This document shows, one piece after another, positions 8,003-16,701 of a DNA stretch of 64,000 nucleotides. The position numbers and the translations under genes were made by a program. The DNA comes from Verrucomicrobiaceae bacterium (lineage in GTDB: Bacteria > Verrucomicrobiota > Verrucomicrobiia > Verrucomicrobiales > Verrucomicrobiaceae): the NCBI GenBank assembly GCA_027489965.1, contig JAIXZA010000016.1, positions 1 through 64,000 of the forward strand, written 5' to 3'. A model generated the notes under the pieces. The model worked only from the letters and a program-made list of their open reading frames with translations, had not been told where the DNA came from and searched no databases. Numbering within the stretch: the first letter of the stretch is position 1; each line of letters opens with the position of its first letter.

Positions 8003-9472
8003 ATGTTCCGTATCCCTGGCGCTCTCGGCAAAGATCTGTGTGACAAAGACCTCGGCATGACCCGTCGAGACATCCTGCGTGTGGGCGGTGCCTCCATGAT
8101 GGGGCTGACGCTTAATGGCATGTTCCGTGCCCAGGCTGCCTCGGTTAATTCTGCGGCCGCAGGTCGCGCTGGCTGGGGAAAGGCTAAGCATGTTCTGATG
8201 ATTTACCTTCAGGGCGGTCCGAGCCATCTGGATCTCTGGGATCCGAAGGAGAATGTGCCAGACAAAGTGCGCTCGGCTTTCAAGACGATCCCGACCAAGG
8301 TGCCTGGGCATCATTTCACGGAAATCCTGCCCCAGTTGGCCAAGGTGAATGACAAATTCACCATGATCAATTCCATGAGCTACACGCCCAATGGTTTATT
8401 CAATCACACGGCAGCCATCTATCAGATCATGACGGGCTACACCACGGATAAAGTCAGCCCTTCCGGCCAGCTTGAGCCACCGAATGGTAAAGACTACCCG
8501 AACTTTGGCAGTAACATCATCCGCCTGAAACCCATGGATGAGCCAATGCTGCCCTTTGTCATGCTGCCGCGTCCGCTGCAGGAATCCAATGTCGTGGGCA
8601 AAGGCGGCACGGCTGGTTTCCTCGGCAAAGCCTATGATCCCTACACGCTCTATCCTGACGGCGACGACCTCGACATGGGCAAGATGGACCGTATTAAAAT
8701 CGAAGATCTTCAGCTGCGCCCGGATCTCTTCAGCGTCCGCCTTCAGCGCCGAGCGAAACTTCGTGACGCTCTGAATGATCAAATGCCCACGATTGAAGCT
8801 GCGGTGAAAGACATGAGTCTCGATAGCTACTATGACCAAGCTTTGAACCTCATCGCGAGTGGTCGTGCACGTGATGCCTTTGCCTTGGATCGGGAGTCGC
8901 CAAAACTGCGTGATCGCTACGGTCGCAATACCTTTGGTCAGAGCTGCATGTTGGCCCGTCGTTTGATCGAAGCCGGCACGCGTGTGGTCGAGTTGATCTG
9001 GCCCAAAGTGGCTAATTCAGACAATCACTCTTGGGACCATCACGTCGGCCTGACCAAGCGCATGAAGGACCAAAGCGGCCCCATGCTGGATCAAGGACTG
9101 AGTGCTCTCTTCGAAGATCTGGATTCCAGTGGATTGCTCGATGAGACACTCGTCGTCGCTCTCGGTGAATTTGGTCGCAGTCCAGAAAAAGGCGTCTCTA
9201 CTTCCGGGAACGGGAACAGTGCCGATGGTCGCGACCATTGGCCTTATTGCTACACAGCCGTCATTGGTGGTGCGGGCATCAAGCGTGGCTACATCCATGG
9301 CAAGTCCGACAAAACAGGCTCGTCCCCAGCGGAAGACCCCGTGCATCCGACCGAGCTACTGGCCACGATTTACCATGCGGTCGGCATCGACCCAGAGACG
9401 ATTGTTCACAATCATCTCAACCAACCGCGTGAGCTGGTGAAGGCCAAGCCGGTGACCAAGCTCTTTGCTTAA
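8003..9472 (+). CDS. DUF1501 family protein, Tat-exported
   Basis: 489 aa. Near the N-terminus a twin-arginine signal ([16 protein letters not shown]) precedes an AQA cleavage site, so export folded through Tat is expected. The body shows DUF1501 hallmarks: [55 protein letters not shown] and [17 protein letters not shown], a sulfatase/alkaline-phosphatase-like fold. In Planctomycetes and Verrucomicrobia these genes usually follow a DUF1549/DUF1553 cytochrome-domain partner. None is present here; the gene stands between a divergent channel gene and the MurQ fusion. Biochemical function is unknown. Confidence 0.93.
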   Translation: MFRIPGALGKDLCDKDLGMTRRDILRVGGASMMGLTLNGMFRAQAASVNSAAAGRAGWGKAKHVLMIYLQGGPSHLDLWDPKENVPDKVRSAFKTIPTKVPGHHFTEILPQLAKVNDKFTMINSMSYTPNGLFNHTAAIYQIMTGYTTDKVSPSGQLEPPNGKDYPNFGSNIIRLKPMDEPMLPFVMLPRPLQESNVVGKGGTAGFLGKAYDPYTLYPDGDDLDMGKMDRIKIEDLQLRPDLFSVRLQRRAKLRDALNDQMPTIEAAVKDMSLDSYYDQALNLIASGRARDAFALDRESPKLRDRYGRNTFGQSCMLARRLIEAGTRVVELIWPKVANSDNHSWDHHVGLTKRMKDQSGPMLDQGLSALFEDLDSSGLLDETLVVALGEFGRSPEKGVSTSGNGNSADGRDHWPYCYTAVIGGAGIKRGYIHGKSDKTGSSPAEDPVHPTELLATIYHAVGIDPETIVHNHLNQPRELVKAKPVTKLFA

Positions 9473-9489
9473 AACGCTCCGCATCCTGA

Positions 9490-9518
9490 TTGCTAGTTCA
9501 TGCAGCCTTGTCTAGGCT
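9490..9518 (+). promoter_or_regulatory. Promoter of the kinase-MurQ fusion, leaderless geometry
   Basis: TTGCTA (9490-9495) and TAGGCT (9513-9518) are separated by 17 bp. Only seven bases lie between the -10 box and the ATG at 9526, so transcription should begin at or next to the start codon. Confidence 0.45.
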
Positions 9519-9525
9519 CGGCTGC

Positions 9526-11379
9526 ATGAAAAAGAAATCGCTGAAAACAGCTACGCCAGCCTATCTCGGAATCGAAGCCGGCGGCACCCGCACTTCCGTG
9601 CTACTTGTCGGAGAAGGCGGAGACACTTTGTCTTCTTTTCAGACCGGTCCAGCGGTGCTGTCCCTCATGTCCGATCGTGAGCTTCAGTGGCATCTGAGAG
9701 ATATCGCAGATCGACTGCCACAGACACCGTCAGCCATTGGTATTGGCATGGCAGGGGCGCGCAGTGAGTCGGATAAAGATCGCCTGCATCGCGTTGCCTC
9801 ACGCATCTGGCCTGCTGTGCCGTGTATTGCCACCAATGACCTCGAAACAGCGCTCGCTGCGGCACCGCAGGGCAAAAAGCCAAGCGTGCGTGTGCTGGTA
9901 TTGAGTGGCACGGGCTCCTGCTGCTTTGGCCGTGCCCCAGATGGCCGCACGGCGAAGGTTGGCGGACGTGGTCATGTGATCGGAGATCGTGCCAGCGCCT
10001 GTGACATCGGTTTGCGTGCTCTGCGCGCCGTGATGGCAGATCTGGATCATCATGGAAAGCTCGGGCCACTCGGTGCCGCCATTTTAAATGCCCTGCTATT
10101 CACCGAGCCAGAGCAGCTCATCTCCTGGTCCGTTCATGCGCCGAAAACAGAGATCGCCAGTCTTGCCGTGACCGTCTTTGCCACAGCCGCCAAGGGCGAT
10201 GCGCTTTCCAAACGTTTGTTAGCTGAAGCCGCAACCATGCTGGCTGAGGACGCCTGTGCTTGTGCGCATCAGCTCATCCCCAATGGTCGTGATCCAGTCG
10301 AGTTTGTGCTCAACGGCGGCGTCATTTTAAAGAACCCGAGCTTTCAACGGGAAGTCAGCCGCCAACTCAAAAAAGCCTGGCCCAGCGCCAAGGTCACGCC
10401 AGTGGTGGAGTCCTCGGTCGTCGGTGCGGTCGCCTTGGCGCACCAGGCAGCCGCTGGCAGCGGGGCCGCTGTTTCTGTGCCACATGAGATCGCTGCTGAA
10501 TGGGCACTACCAGCCGCCATCGCAGACATGGCCGTGCTCGCTGCATCACCGACCGAGCTGAGGAATCCGCGATCACGGAAGCTCGACACCATGCCGCTAG
10601 GGCAGGGGATCGACCTCATGCTCTCCGAGGATGCTACTTTGAGCCAAGCCATCCGTGTTGAGCGGAAAAGCATCCAACAAGTCATCGCAAAGGTGGTGCA
10701 GGCTTTTGAAAGTGGTGGCCGACTTTTTTATGCCGGCGCAGGCACCAGTGGCCGCCTCGGCGTCTTGGATGCCAGCGAGATCCCACCCACCTTCCGAGCA
10801 CCGCGTGAGCAAGTTCAGGGCATCATTGCTGGTGGTCGGCAGGCCATCTGGAGTGCGGTGGAAGGTGCCGAAGATGACGTTCTGGGCGGTGCCCTTGCCC
10901 TGAAAAATCGTGCCGTCGGCCCGAAGGATGTCGTCATCGGCATTGCCGCCAGCGGTCGCACACCCTTTGTCTGGGGCGCCATCCGCGAGGCGAAGAAGCG
11001 CCGTGCTTTCACGGTGCTACTCTGTTTTAATCCCGCCATGAAGCTAGCCGCCAAGCGCCTGACCGATGTCTCATGGCGGCCAGACGTCATGATCACACCC
11101 AATGTCGGCCCAGAGATCCTCACCGGCTCCACTCGTCTGAAGTCCGGCACCGCGACCAAGCTCATCCTGAACATGATCACCACCCTAGCCATGACCAAGG
11201 TCGGCAAAGTCATCAGCAATCTCATGGTGGATGTCAATCCTTCCAACGTGAAGTTGCGTGACCGCGCTGTGCGCATTATCGCCGAACTCACAGGTTGCAG
11301 TCGGGACGAGTCCAAAGCCTCCCTGATTCACAGCGGCTGGATTGTCAAAAAAGCTTATGAATCCCTCAAAAAGAAGTAA
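9526..11379 (+). CDS. murQ: Fusion of BadF/BadG-type amino-sugar kinase and MurNAc-6-phosphate etherase
   Basis: 617 aa from the ATG at 9526. Residues ~12-320 form an ASKHA kinase of the BadF/BadG/BcrA group (GIEAGGTRT phosphate loop, VLSGTGSCCFG, VIGDRASACDIG, VLNGGVI), as in GlcNAc kinase and clostridial MurK. Residues ~350-617 are a complete MurQ etherase: LDTMPLGQGIDLM, the SIS motif AGAGTSGRLGVLDASE with Glu418, and VEGAEDDV with a second conserved Glu; ASGRTPFV and LKSGTATK follow. MurQ removes lactate from MurNAc-6-P to give GlcNAc-6-P, so an attached MurNAc kinase would channel the two consecutive steps of cell-wall sugar salvage in the cytosol. The kinase substrate is inferred from the fusion. 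The longer TTG start at 9490 would overlap the promoter. Confidence 0.92.
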   Translation: MKKKSLKTATPAYLGIEAGGTRTSVLLVGEGGDTLSSFQTGPAVLSLMSDRELQWHLRDIADRLPQTPSAIGIGMAGARSESDKDRLHRVASRIWPAVPCIATNDLETALAAAPQGKKPSVRVLVLSGTGSCCFGRAPDGRTAKVGGRGHVIGDRASACDIGLRALRAVMADLDHHGKLGPLGAAILNALLFTEPEQLISWSVHAPKTEIASLAVTVFATAAKGDALSKRLLAEAATMLAEDACACAHQLIPNGRDPVEFVLNGGVILKNPSFQREVSRQLKKAWPSAKVTPVVESSVVGAVALAHQAAAGSGAAVSVPHEIAAEWALPAAIADMAVLAASPTELRNPRSRKLDTMPLGQGIDLMLSEDATLSQAIRVERKSIQQVIAKVVQAFESGGRLFYAGAGTSGRLGVLDASEIPPTFRAPREQVQGIIAGGRQAIWSAVEGAEDDVLGGALALKNRAVGPKDVVIGIAASGRTPFVWGAIREAKKRRAFTVLLCFNPAMKLAAKRLTDVSWRPDVMITPNVGPEILTGSTRLKSGTATKLILNMITTLAMTKVGKVISNLMVDVNPSNVKLRDRAVRIIAELTGCSRDESKASLIHSGWIVKKAYESLKKK

Positions 11380-11384
11380 GGGCC

Positions 11385-11531
11385 ATGACCGAAGAAAGGA
11401 ATGTCCCGCCGCCACCCGTCTGCGCTCACTGCGGTAGCCCAGAAGCCACCGCTTTTGACGATCTTTTCATCTGTGATGCTTGCTACATCGCCAGTGGCTC
11501 CTGTTGTGCTGGGGATGATGATGGCTCTTAA
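11385..11531 (+). CDS. 48-aa cysteine-rich (zinc-ribbon-like) protein
   Basis: An ATG five bases after the MurQ-fusion stop opens a 48-codon frame: an acidic/proline N-terminus, CAHCGS, FDDLFICDACY and SGSCCAG before an acidic tail. The two CxxC pairs, 15 residues apart, look like a small zinc ribbon or rubredoxin-type knuckle, with an extra CC pair. The tight spacing suggests cotranscription with the fusion gene. I do not recognise the family. It is real by pattern (Cys pairs, close coupling) rather than by homology. Confidence 0.6.
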   Translation: MTEERNVPPPPVCAHCGSPEATAFDDLFICDACYIASGSCCAGDDDGS

Positions 11532-11555
11532 CCATTCCCGTTCTTTGCTTTAGCG

Positions 11556-12152
11556 TTAGGCCTTTTGCGCGATGATGAAAACATGCTTTTCCGGCATTTG
11601 ATCGTATTCAAGATGACGGCAGACACATCTAGCCTCTGAAATCGTCTCCAGTGTTTTCGGAATACCCAAGACACTGTAATAGATCGGAGGCCCCATGCTC
11701 GAATCCTGCTTTTCTTCGGGGCCGTCCAGACCACCCATTGTCCAGATAAAGACACCTCCTGGAGTTAAAGCGCCGCAGAGTTTACGTATGACGTTCTCGC
11801 TGCACTCGAAGGGCACATGCCAAATGCTATCCCACGCAGTGATGAAGTCATATTGCTTGGTGGGCATCCACTCGCACACGTCGGCATGATAAAACGTCGT
11901 CTTGGGATTCCTTGTCTTTGCCAGTGCAATCATTTGCGCTGACACATCCATTCCCTCGACTTCGTATTCGTGATTCTCCAACAATCGAAGAAACCGGCCG
12001 CTGCATCCGCAGCCGACATCAAGCGCCAGTCCACCTTTTGGGCGAAACCTAAGTGCCTGCTCATGCTGGCGAATACCGTTCGTGGTGAGATGCGGTTCTA
12101 GCCACTGATGAGCGATGGAATCGTAGCTCTTGGCAATTTCAGCGGGTTGCAT
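11556..12152 (-). CDS. Class I SAM-dependent methyltransferase
   Basis: 198 aa with the seven-strand Rossmann motifs of class I methyltransferases: motif I ALDVGCGCSGRFLRLL, an acidic ribose-binding position in VEGMDVS, motif II YHADVCEWMP, DFITAWDSIWHVP, and the post-motif LTPGGVFIWTMGGLDG. The substrate cannot be told; small-molecule or quinone-type enzymes share this layout. Single gene, converging on the 48-aa Cys-rich protein with 24 bases between the stops. Confidence 0.88.
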   Translation of the reverse strand: MQPAEIAKSYDSIAHQWLEPHLTTNGIRQHEQALRFRPKGGLALDVGCGCSGRFLRLLENHEYEVEGMDVSAQMIALAKTRNPKTTFYHADVCEWMPTKQYDFITAWDSIWHVPFECSENVIRKLCGALTPGGVFIWTMGGLDGPEEKQDSSMGPPIYYSVLGIPKTLETISEARCVCRHLEYDQMPEKHVFIIAQKA

Positions 12153-12260
12153 AGATTCAAATCAGGCGATGGGAGAAGGGGTGACGGCGATGACGGGTTC
12201 GTCGAGGTCAGTGCAAAAATAAATCTAGTCTCCGAGTGCCTCCACGGCCTGGAATAGTCC

Positions 12261-13847
12261 TCAGAGCTTCTTCCAAAGATACAGCCAGCGCTCGCTCACG
12301 GCTTTGCCGTTGGCGTCTTGGATCTCGCAGGTGAGGTCGATGTCGCGTAGATCTGCTTTGGGCTCTAGGACAAAGAAGGCGCGCAGGACTTGGGGCATGT
12401 GGACGGCAGGATTGCGGCCCATTTCTAGCGGTAGGCTATCGACATTGGCCATGCTGAGATCGGTAATGTCTGAGTGCACGATTTTGACATCGCCTTTGTT
12501 GGCGGTGACGACAGCTTTGTAGCCTTTGATGTCGTCCCATTTCATCTCGCCGACTTTCTTTTCAGGGTGTAGGGGCTTGGCGAAGTCGATGGTGAAGAGC
12601 AGTTGTTCAGCGTGCTGCACCGGATTGCCAAATCGGGTGTCTTTCACTGTGAAGAGGCCGGATGGCTTAGGATCGCGCTGCCAGACGAGGCGATATTTAA
12701 AATGGAAGGGTTTGCCGACTTCAGGCTTCGGGGTGGGCTCGAAGACGAGGATGATGTTGTCGTTGGTTTCGTCCTCCGTTGGCATCTCGATGAGGTGCAG
12801 GACACCCTGATCAAAGCCTTTCACAGGCTCCACGCGCACGCTTGGGCGGTTGTGATACTGGGCCTCCACATCCTGATAGGAAGTGAATGAGCGGTCACGC
12901 TGCACGAGCGACCAGGACTGAGCTTTATCCAGAGAGAAAACGCAGTGACGGAAGAGTCCTGGTGTTTGATCAAGCGGGCGGAAGTGTTTGGCACCCGTGG
13001 ACAGTTCCATTAGCAGGCCATCGCTATCGTGGATTTCAGGACGGAAGTCGTATGGGCGGGGATGGGTGATCTCACCATACCAGAACATGCTGGAAAAGGG
13101 TGCCAGTCCGAGTTGCTGCACTGGCTGACGCAGAGTGATTTCAGCTTCGATTTCCATGACGGTTTCCTCTCCTGGCGTGATGTGAAACTGATAGGCGCCG
13201 GAGACACTGGGGCCATCTAGCAGCGCCCAAGTCGTCATGCTTTTGGCATCTGCTTCCGGTTTTTTCAGCCAGAACTTCTGGAAATCAGGGAACTCCTCAG
13301 GCACGCCTGGCAGGCCGCTATTCAGCGAAAGACCTCGCGCGGAGAGTCCATAAGGTGCTTTGGCCGGAATGCTGCGGAAGTAGCTAGCGCCGAGAAACAC
13401 CAAGTATTCATCCATGTAATCGGCAGAGTTCAGATGCGTGCGTGCGCGCCAGCCTGCGTAGCCGGGAGGTGCTGGCACATCACCTGGGATCTGCTGCTTG
13501 CCGTAGTCAAAGAGGCTGCGATCAAAGATGAGTGGCTTGGCATCTGAACCGTTGACTTCAAAAAGCTGTACGGACTTTTTAGCCGTCCAGCCAGGATGGA
13601 AGAAGTCGATGGAAAAGGGTTTCTTATCGCTCGACCAGAGGCCTTGCTCCATTTTAAAGCGGATGTCGCGGTGCTGATCGTAACTGAGGTTCTTCCAGAA
13701 ATCTGCTAGATCATCTGGCTGCGGTACGAATGGCGCAGCGGCCCGTTCTTTGGCCATGGCGCGGACTGTTTCAAAAGAGAAGTCCTCAGCCATGGCGGCG
13801 CAGGAAAAAAGGAGAGCAGTGGCGGAGAGGAGTGTGGCGCGAGTCAT
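12261..13847 (-). CDS. opgG: Periplasmic glucan biosynthesis protein, OpgG/OpgD (MdoG) family
   Basis: 528 aa from the ATG at 13847, chosen because it opens a signal peptide (MTRATLLSATALLFSCAAMA). The mature protein starts FSFETVRAMAKERAAAPF, as in MdoG/OpgG, and continues with the family beta-sandwich: FHPGWTAKKSVQLFEV, AGWRARTHLNSADYMDEYLVFLGASYF, YGLSARGLSLNSG, WALLDGPSVSGAYQFHITPG and a C-terminal Ig-like domain. OpgG shapes osmoregulated periplasmic beta-glucans made by OpgH. No opgH neighbour is in the window, so its glucan partner must be encoded elsewhere. OpgD is the alternative assignment. Single gene, divergent from DUF4412. Confidence 0.9.
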   Translation of the reverse strand: MTRATLLSATALLFSCAAMAEDFSFETVRAMAKERAAAPFVPQPDDLADFWKNLSYDQHRDIRFKMEQGLWSSDKKPFSIDFFHPGWTAKKSVQLFEVNGSDAKPLIFDRSLFDYGKQQIPGDVPAPPGYAGWRARTHLNSADYMDEYLVFLGASYFRSIPAKAPYGLSARGLSLNSGLPGVPEEFPDFQKFWLKKPEADAKSMTTWALLDGPSVSGAYQFHITPGEETVMEIEAEITLRQPVQQLGLAPFSSMFWYGEITHPRPYDFRPEIHDSDGLLMELSTGAKHFRPLDQTPGLFRHCVFSLDKAQSWSLVQRDRSFTSYQDVEAQYHNRPSVRVEPVKGFDQGVLHLIEMPTEDETNDNIILVFEPTPKPEVGKPFHFKYRLVWQRDPKPSGLFTVKDTRFGNPVQHAEQLLFTIDFAKPLHPEKKVGEMKWDDIKGYKAVVTANKGDVKIVHSDITDLSMANVDSLPLEMGRNPAVHMPQVLRAFFVLEPKADLRDIDLTCEIQDANGKAVSERWLYLWKKL

Positions 13848-13914
13848 GCAGCAAGAGTCGTGAGTGCAGGTGATGCATAGACGATCCCTGTCGTCATGCA
13901 ATTGCAGTGTTACC

Positions 13915-13944
13915 TTGACGCTCGTGGTCGCTGCCCGTTAGACT
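13915..13944 (+). promoter_or_regulatory. Promoter of the DUF4412 gene, leaderless geometry
   Basis: TTGACG (13915-13920) and TAGACT (13939-13944) are separated by 18 bp. Eight bases separate the -10 box from the ATG at 13953, so the mRNA would have essentially no leader. Confidence 0.45.
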
Positions 13945-13952
13945 GAAGCTGT

Positions 13953-14609
13953 ATGAAAAAACTCGTCGTCTTCTTTGCCCTGATCTTCAGCGTCCAGCAG
14001 TCTGTGCAGGCCGACTGGACCCTGGTCCAAAAAACCGTCACTGATGGCAAAGCCGATGAGATGGTCATCAAGGTCAAAGGTGACAAAACCCGCGCTGATA
14101 TTGGCAAGCAGATGAGCATGATCTCAGACTCTGCCACAGGGGAGATCGTCATGTTCATGCATGAACAAAAGATGATGATGAAAATGAACGGCGACAGCAT
14201 GAAAGGCATCATGGCACTGGCAGGCAATCTTCTCGGGAAAGGTGAGGCAGCGGCCAAGCCCGCCGCCACAGGCAAGCTGGAAAAAGTGGGTGAACATGAA
14301 ACGGAGATCTTCACCTGGTCAGGCAAAATTGGTTCTGGTAAATTCTGGGTAGCCAAGGACTTTGAGCACTTTGCCGAGCTCAATGCCATTCAGGATAAGC
14401 TCATGAAAGCCATGGGCAATCCAGCTGCCGCCATGGTTCCGCCAAACAGTGATTTCCCGGGTATGGTGGTGAAGTCGGAAATGTCGGTCATGGGAAAAAC
14501 TGCCACAAGCGAGCTCGTCTCAGCCAAACAAGATGCGTTGGATGATGCCGTCTTTACAGCTCCAGAAGGTTATCAAGAAATGAAAATGCCGTCTTTGCCG
14601 GGCAAGTGA
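13953..14609 (+). CDS. DUF4412-type secreted protein
   Basis: 218 aa with a signal peptide (MKKLVVFFALIFSVQQSVQA). The mature part resembles DUF4412-type LolA/LppX-like folds: WTLVQKTVTDGK, VIKVKGDKTRADIG, MISDSATGEIVMFMHEQKMMMKM, then an Ala/Lys-rich linker and FWVAKDFEHFAELNAIQDKL. Such proteins are thought to sit in the periplasm or on the outer membrane; no function is established. It is transcribed alone and ends six bases before the converging small membrane-protein gene. Confidence 0.75.
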   Translation: MKKLVVFFALIFSVQQSVQADWTLVQKTVTDGKADEMVIKVKGDKTRADIGKQMSMISDSATGEIVMFMHEQKMMMKMNGDSMKGIMALAGNLLGKGEAAAKPAATGKLEKVGEHETEIFTWSGKIGSGKFWVAKDFEHFAELNAIQDKLMKAMGNPAAAMVPPNSDFPGMVVKSEMSVMGKTATSELVSAKQDALDDAVFTAPEGYQEMKMPSLPGK

Positions 14610-14615
14610 CGGCAG

Positions 14616-14936
14616 TCATCTGGAGGACAAATCTGGTGGTTTGATCGTCTGGGCTAGGCCAACCGCCAATCCTATTTCATAAGGCATAGGTTCGTGCCCA
14701 TGTTCCTGGATGAGGCTGCTAAGCGCGTAATTGGCTTTAGCTGCATCTGCCAGATCACCCCCAGATATTCCGGTGACAAAACCTAGGTCCTTCTGATCAG
14801 CACCGGCGCTGGTGCTCAAAGCTTTGTTGTTCGGATTTCGGGTTGCTGATTTCTTGCTGGGCAGATTGCCCCAGATCACAAAAGCGATTATGACAAGCAG
14901 GAAGAGAGCGGCTGCGAGAATGCTTAGATCAGACAT
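14616..14936 (-). CDS. Small single-pass membrane protein, unknown function
   Basis: 106 aa. Residues 4-23 form one hydrophobic helix (LSILAAALFLLVIIAFVIW) with a very short N-terminus, followed by a basic Ser/Lys/Asn stretch and a ~60-residue soluble part (GDLADAAKANYALSSLIQEHG). Lys/Arg residues after the helix predict an N-out, C-in topology. Not recognised. It ends six bases from DUF4412, in convergent orientation. Confidence 0.6.
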   Translation of the reverse strand: MSDLSILAAALFLLVIIAFVIWGNLPSKKSATRNPNNKALSTSAGADQKDLGFVTGISGGDLADAAKANYALSSLIQEHGHEPMPYEIGLAVGLAQTIKPPDLSSR

Positions 14937-15029
14937 GGCGGCTAGGATGATGCCGTTTCAGTTTGGAAGTGAATTCCAATGGAAGACTCATTCTCTATCC
15001 GTCAGAGGCCGCAAATGGCGCAGTCCAGG

Positions 15030-16469
15030 TCACTTTTTCATCTCAGCCAGTAGAGTTTTCATTTGAGCGACCGTTGCCGCATGAGCAGGGTCTGACGATA
15101 GATCTTTCGCTTCTTGGGGGTCGTTTTTTAAGTCATGAAGCGTGGCTCCTTGACGGCCTTCATCCCACTCGGTGTAGCGGAATTGCTCGCTGCGGACACT
15201 GATGCCGAGGAAGCCTTTGCCTTTGCCCTTTCCTTTTTTCTTCAGCTCAGAGGGGTTGAAGTTCGGCGCTGTGCTGCCGACGGGGGCTCCACGAAGTACT
15301 TGAGAAAAAGCAGGGCGATCCCATGCGGCAGTCAGATTTTCTAAAAGGGGCTTCAGGCTGGTGCCATCGGTTTTCGGAACGGGCAGGCCACACACATCAG
15401 CAAGTGTGGCATGCAAATCCACGAGCTCGACCGTGCGTGCGCAGCTCTTGCCATTGTTCGTATTTCCAGGAACGCTGATAATGAGGGGCACGTGGGCGGA
15501 GTTCTCCCAGAGGCTTTGCTTTTGCCATAAACCATGATCACCGGTGTGATAGCCATGGTCACTGTGGAAGACGATGACTGTTTTCTCACGCAGGCCCAAT
15601 CTCTCTACTGCGGCGACCAATTCACCGACTTGGTCATCCATGAAGGTGGTGCTGGCAAAATAGGCCTGGAGGATCTCTTTGCGCATTGGGTCAGTCAGCT
15701 GATTCTGCTCTTTCTTGTAGCTGGCATAGGCCGCTGCTGGGATGCCAGGAACATCCTTCATGGGTCCTGACGCCAGTTGGATTTTATCCAGCGGGTACAG
15801 ATCAAAGTATTTTTGCGGTGCCACATACGGTGTATGCGGGCGGAAAAAGCCGACAGCGAGATAAAACGGGCCATCCTTTTTAGCTTCCAGTAGCTTGATC
15901 GCTTCAGCTGCACCCACGGCATCCGTTTGCGGCTCCTCAGATTTATCGGCAAACCAACTCAACGTCCCGCCAAACTGCCCAGGCGTCAGGGTGTGAATCT
16001 GATCTTCCACTTTCTTATCATGGCCGATTGGATTGACCACCAGTTGCCAGGATTTTGGGTCATCCAATCCGCTGGTGCCGATCTGGGTGGGGACGCCATA
16101 ATGGTAAAGTTTTCCGACTCGTGCCGAGAACGCCCCGGCTTGGGTAAAGGTTTGTGGGATGGTAAAAACATCAGGCAGATTCTTGCGGAAGTCGGTGCTG
16201 TTTTCATACACCTTCGTGTTGCCTGGACGCATGCCCGTCATGAAGGAACAGCGACTCGGATTGCAAAGTGGGAACTGGCAATAGGCCTTTTCAAAGCGCA
16301 CCCCCGAAGCAGCCAGCTTGTCAATGTTGGGCGACTTGACCTGCGTGTTGCCATAACAAGCCAGCGAGCAATTCAAATCATCCGAGACAATGTGCAACAC
16401 GTTGTAGGTCGGTGCTGCGATAGCCGCCGAGGCCAAGCATAGAAGAATAGCAGGGATGAGTGACTTCAT
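15030..16469 (-). CDS. Secreted sulfatase (iduronate-2-sulfatase-like, S1 family)
   Basis: 479 aa from the ATG at 16469, which opens the signal peptide MKSLIPAILLCLASAAIA. The mature enzyme has the metal-binding N-terminus (HIVSDDLNCSLACYG), the sulfatase signature CNPSRCSFMTG with Cys69 as the residue converted to formylglycine, GKLYHYG, FYLAVGFFRPHTPY, VIVFHSDHGYHTGDHGLW and a C-terminal YTEWDEG segment. This arrangement is closest to iduronate-2-sulfatase-like enzymes, which desulfate carbohydrates or glycosaminoglycans. A sulfatase-maturing enzyme must be encoded elsewhere. Secreted sulfatases are numerous in Verrucomicrobia and Planctomycetes. Single gene. Confidence 0.95.
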   Translation of the reverse strand: MKSLIPAILLCLASAAIAAPTYNVLHIVSDDLNCSLACYGNTQVKSPNIDKLAASGVRFEKAYCQFPLCNPSRCSFMTGMRPGNTKVYENSTDFRKNLPDVFTIPQTFTQAGAFSARVGKLYHYGVPTQIGTSGLDDPKSWQLVVNPIGHDKKVEDQIHTLTPGQFGGTLSWFADKSEEPQTDAVGAAEAIKLLEAKKDGPFYLAVGFFRPHTPYVAPQKYFDLYPLDKIQLASGPMKDVPGIPAAAYASYKKEQNQLTDPMRKEILQAYFASTTFMDDQVGELVAAVERLGLREKTVIVFHSDHGYHTGDHGLWQKQSLWENSAHVPLIISVPGNTNNGKSCARTVELVDLHATLADVCGLPVPKTDGTSLKPLLENLTAAWDRPAFSQVLRGAPVGSTAPNFNPSELKKKGKGKGKGFLGISVRSEQFRYTEWDEGRQGATLHDLKNDPQEAKDLSSDPAHAATVAQMKTLLAEMKK

Positions 16470-16560
16470 GGAGCAGCTCAAAACGCTGACAAAGACTGAA
16501 CCTGTCAGGCATTTGCAGATTCAGCTTGTAGGCTGAAGTCCAAAAGACTCACTTCAACAG

Positions 16561-16645
16561 TGGTGCCTGAGACAGGACTCGAACCTGCACTAGTTACCCA
16601 ACCAGATCCTAAGTCTGGCGCGTCTACCAATTCCGCCACTCAGGC
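16561..16645 (-). tRNA. tRNA-Leu (anticodon UAG)
   Basis: An 85-nt cloverleaf with encoded CCA. The acceptor stem GCCTGAG pairs with CTCAGGC, the discriminator is A, the anticodon arm is CCAGA-CTTAGGA-TCTGG with anticodon TAG, there is a class II variable arm, and the T loop is GGTTCGAGTCC. It reads CUA/CUG leucine codons. It lies 56 bases downstream of the CPBP protease gene on the same strand, so readthrough from that gene could reach it. Confidence 0.97.
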
Positions 16646-16701
16646 AATGAGAGTCGTGGGGTGTATGATTCCAGATGCTGGCTTTCCCTGCAAATGGTTT
16701 A

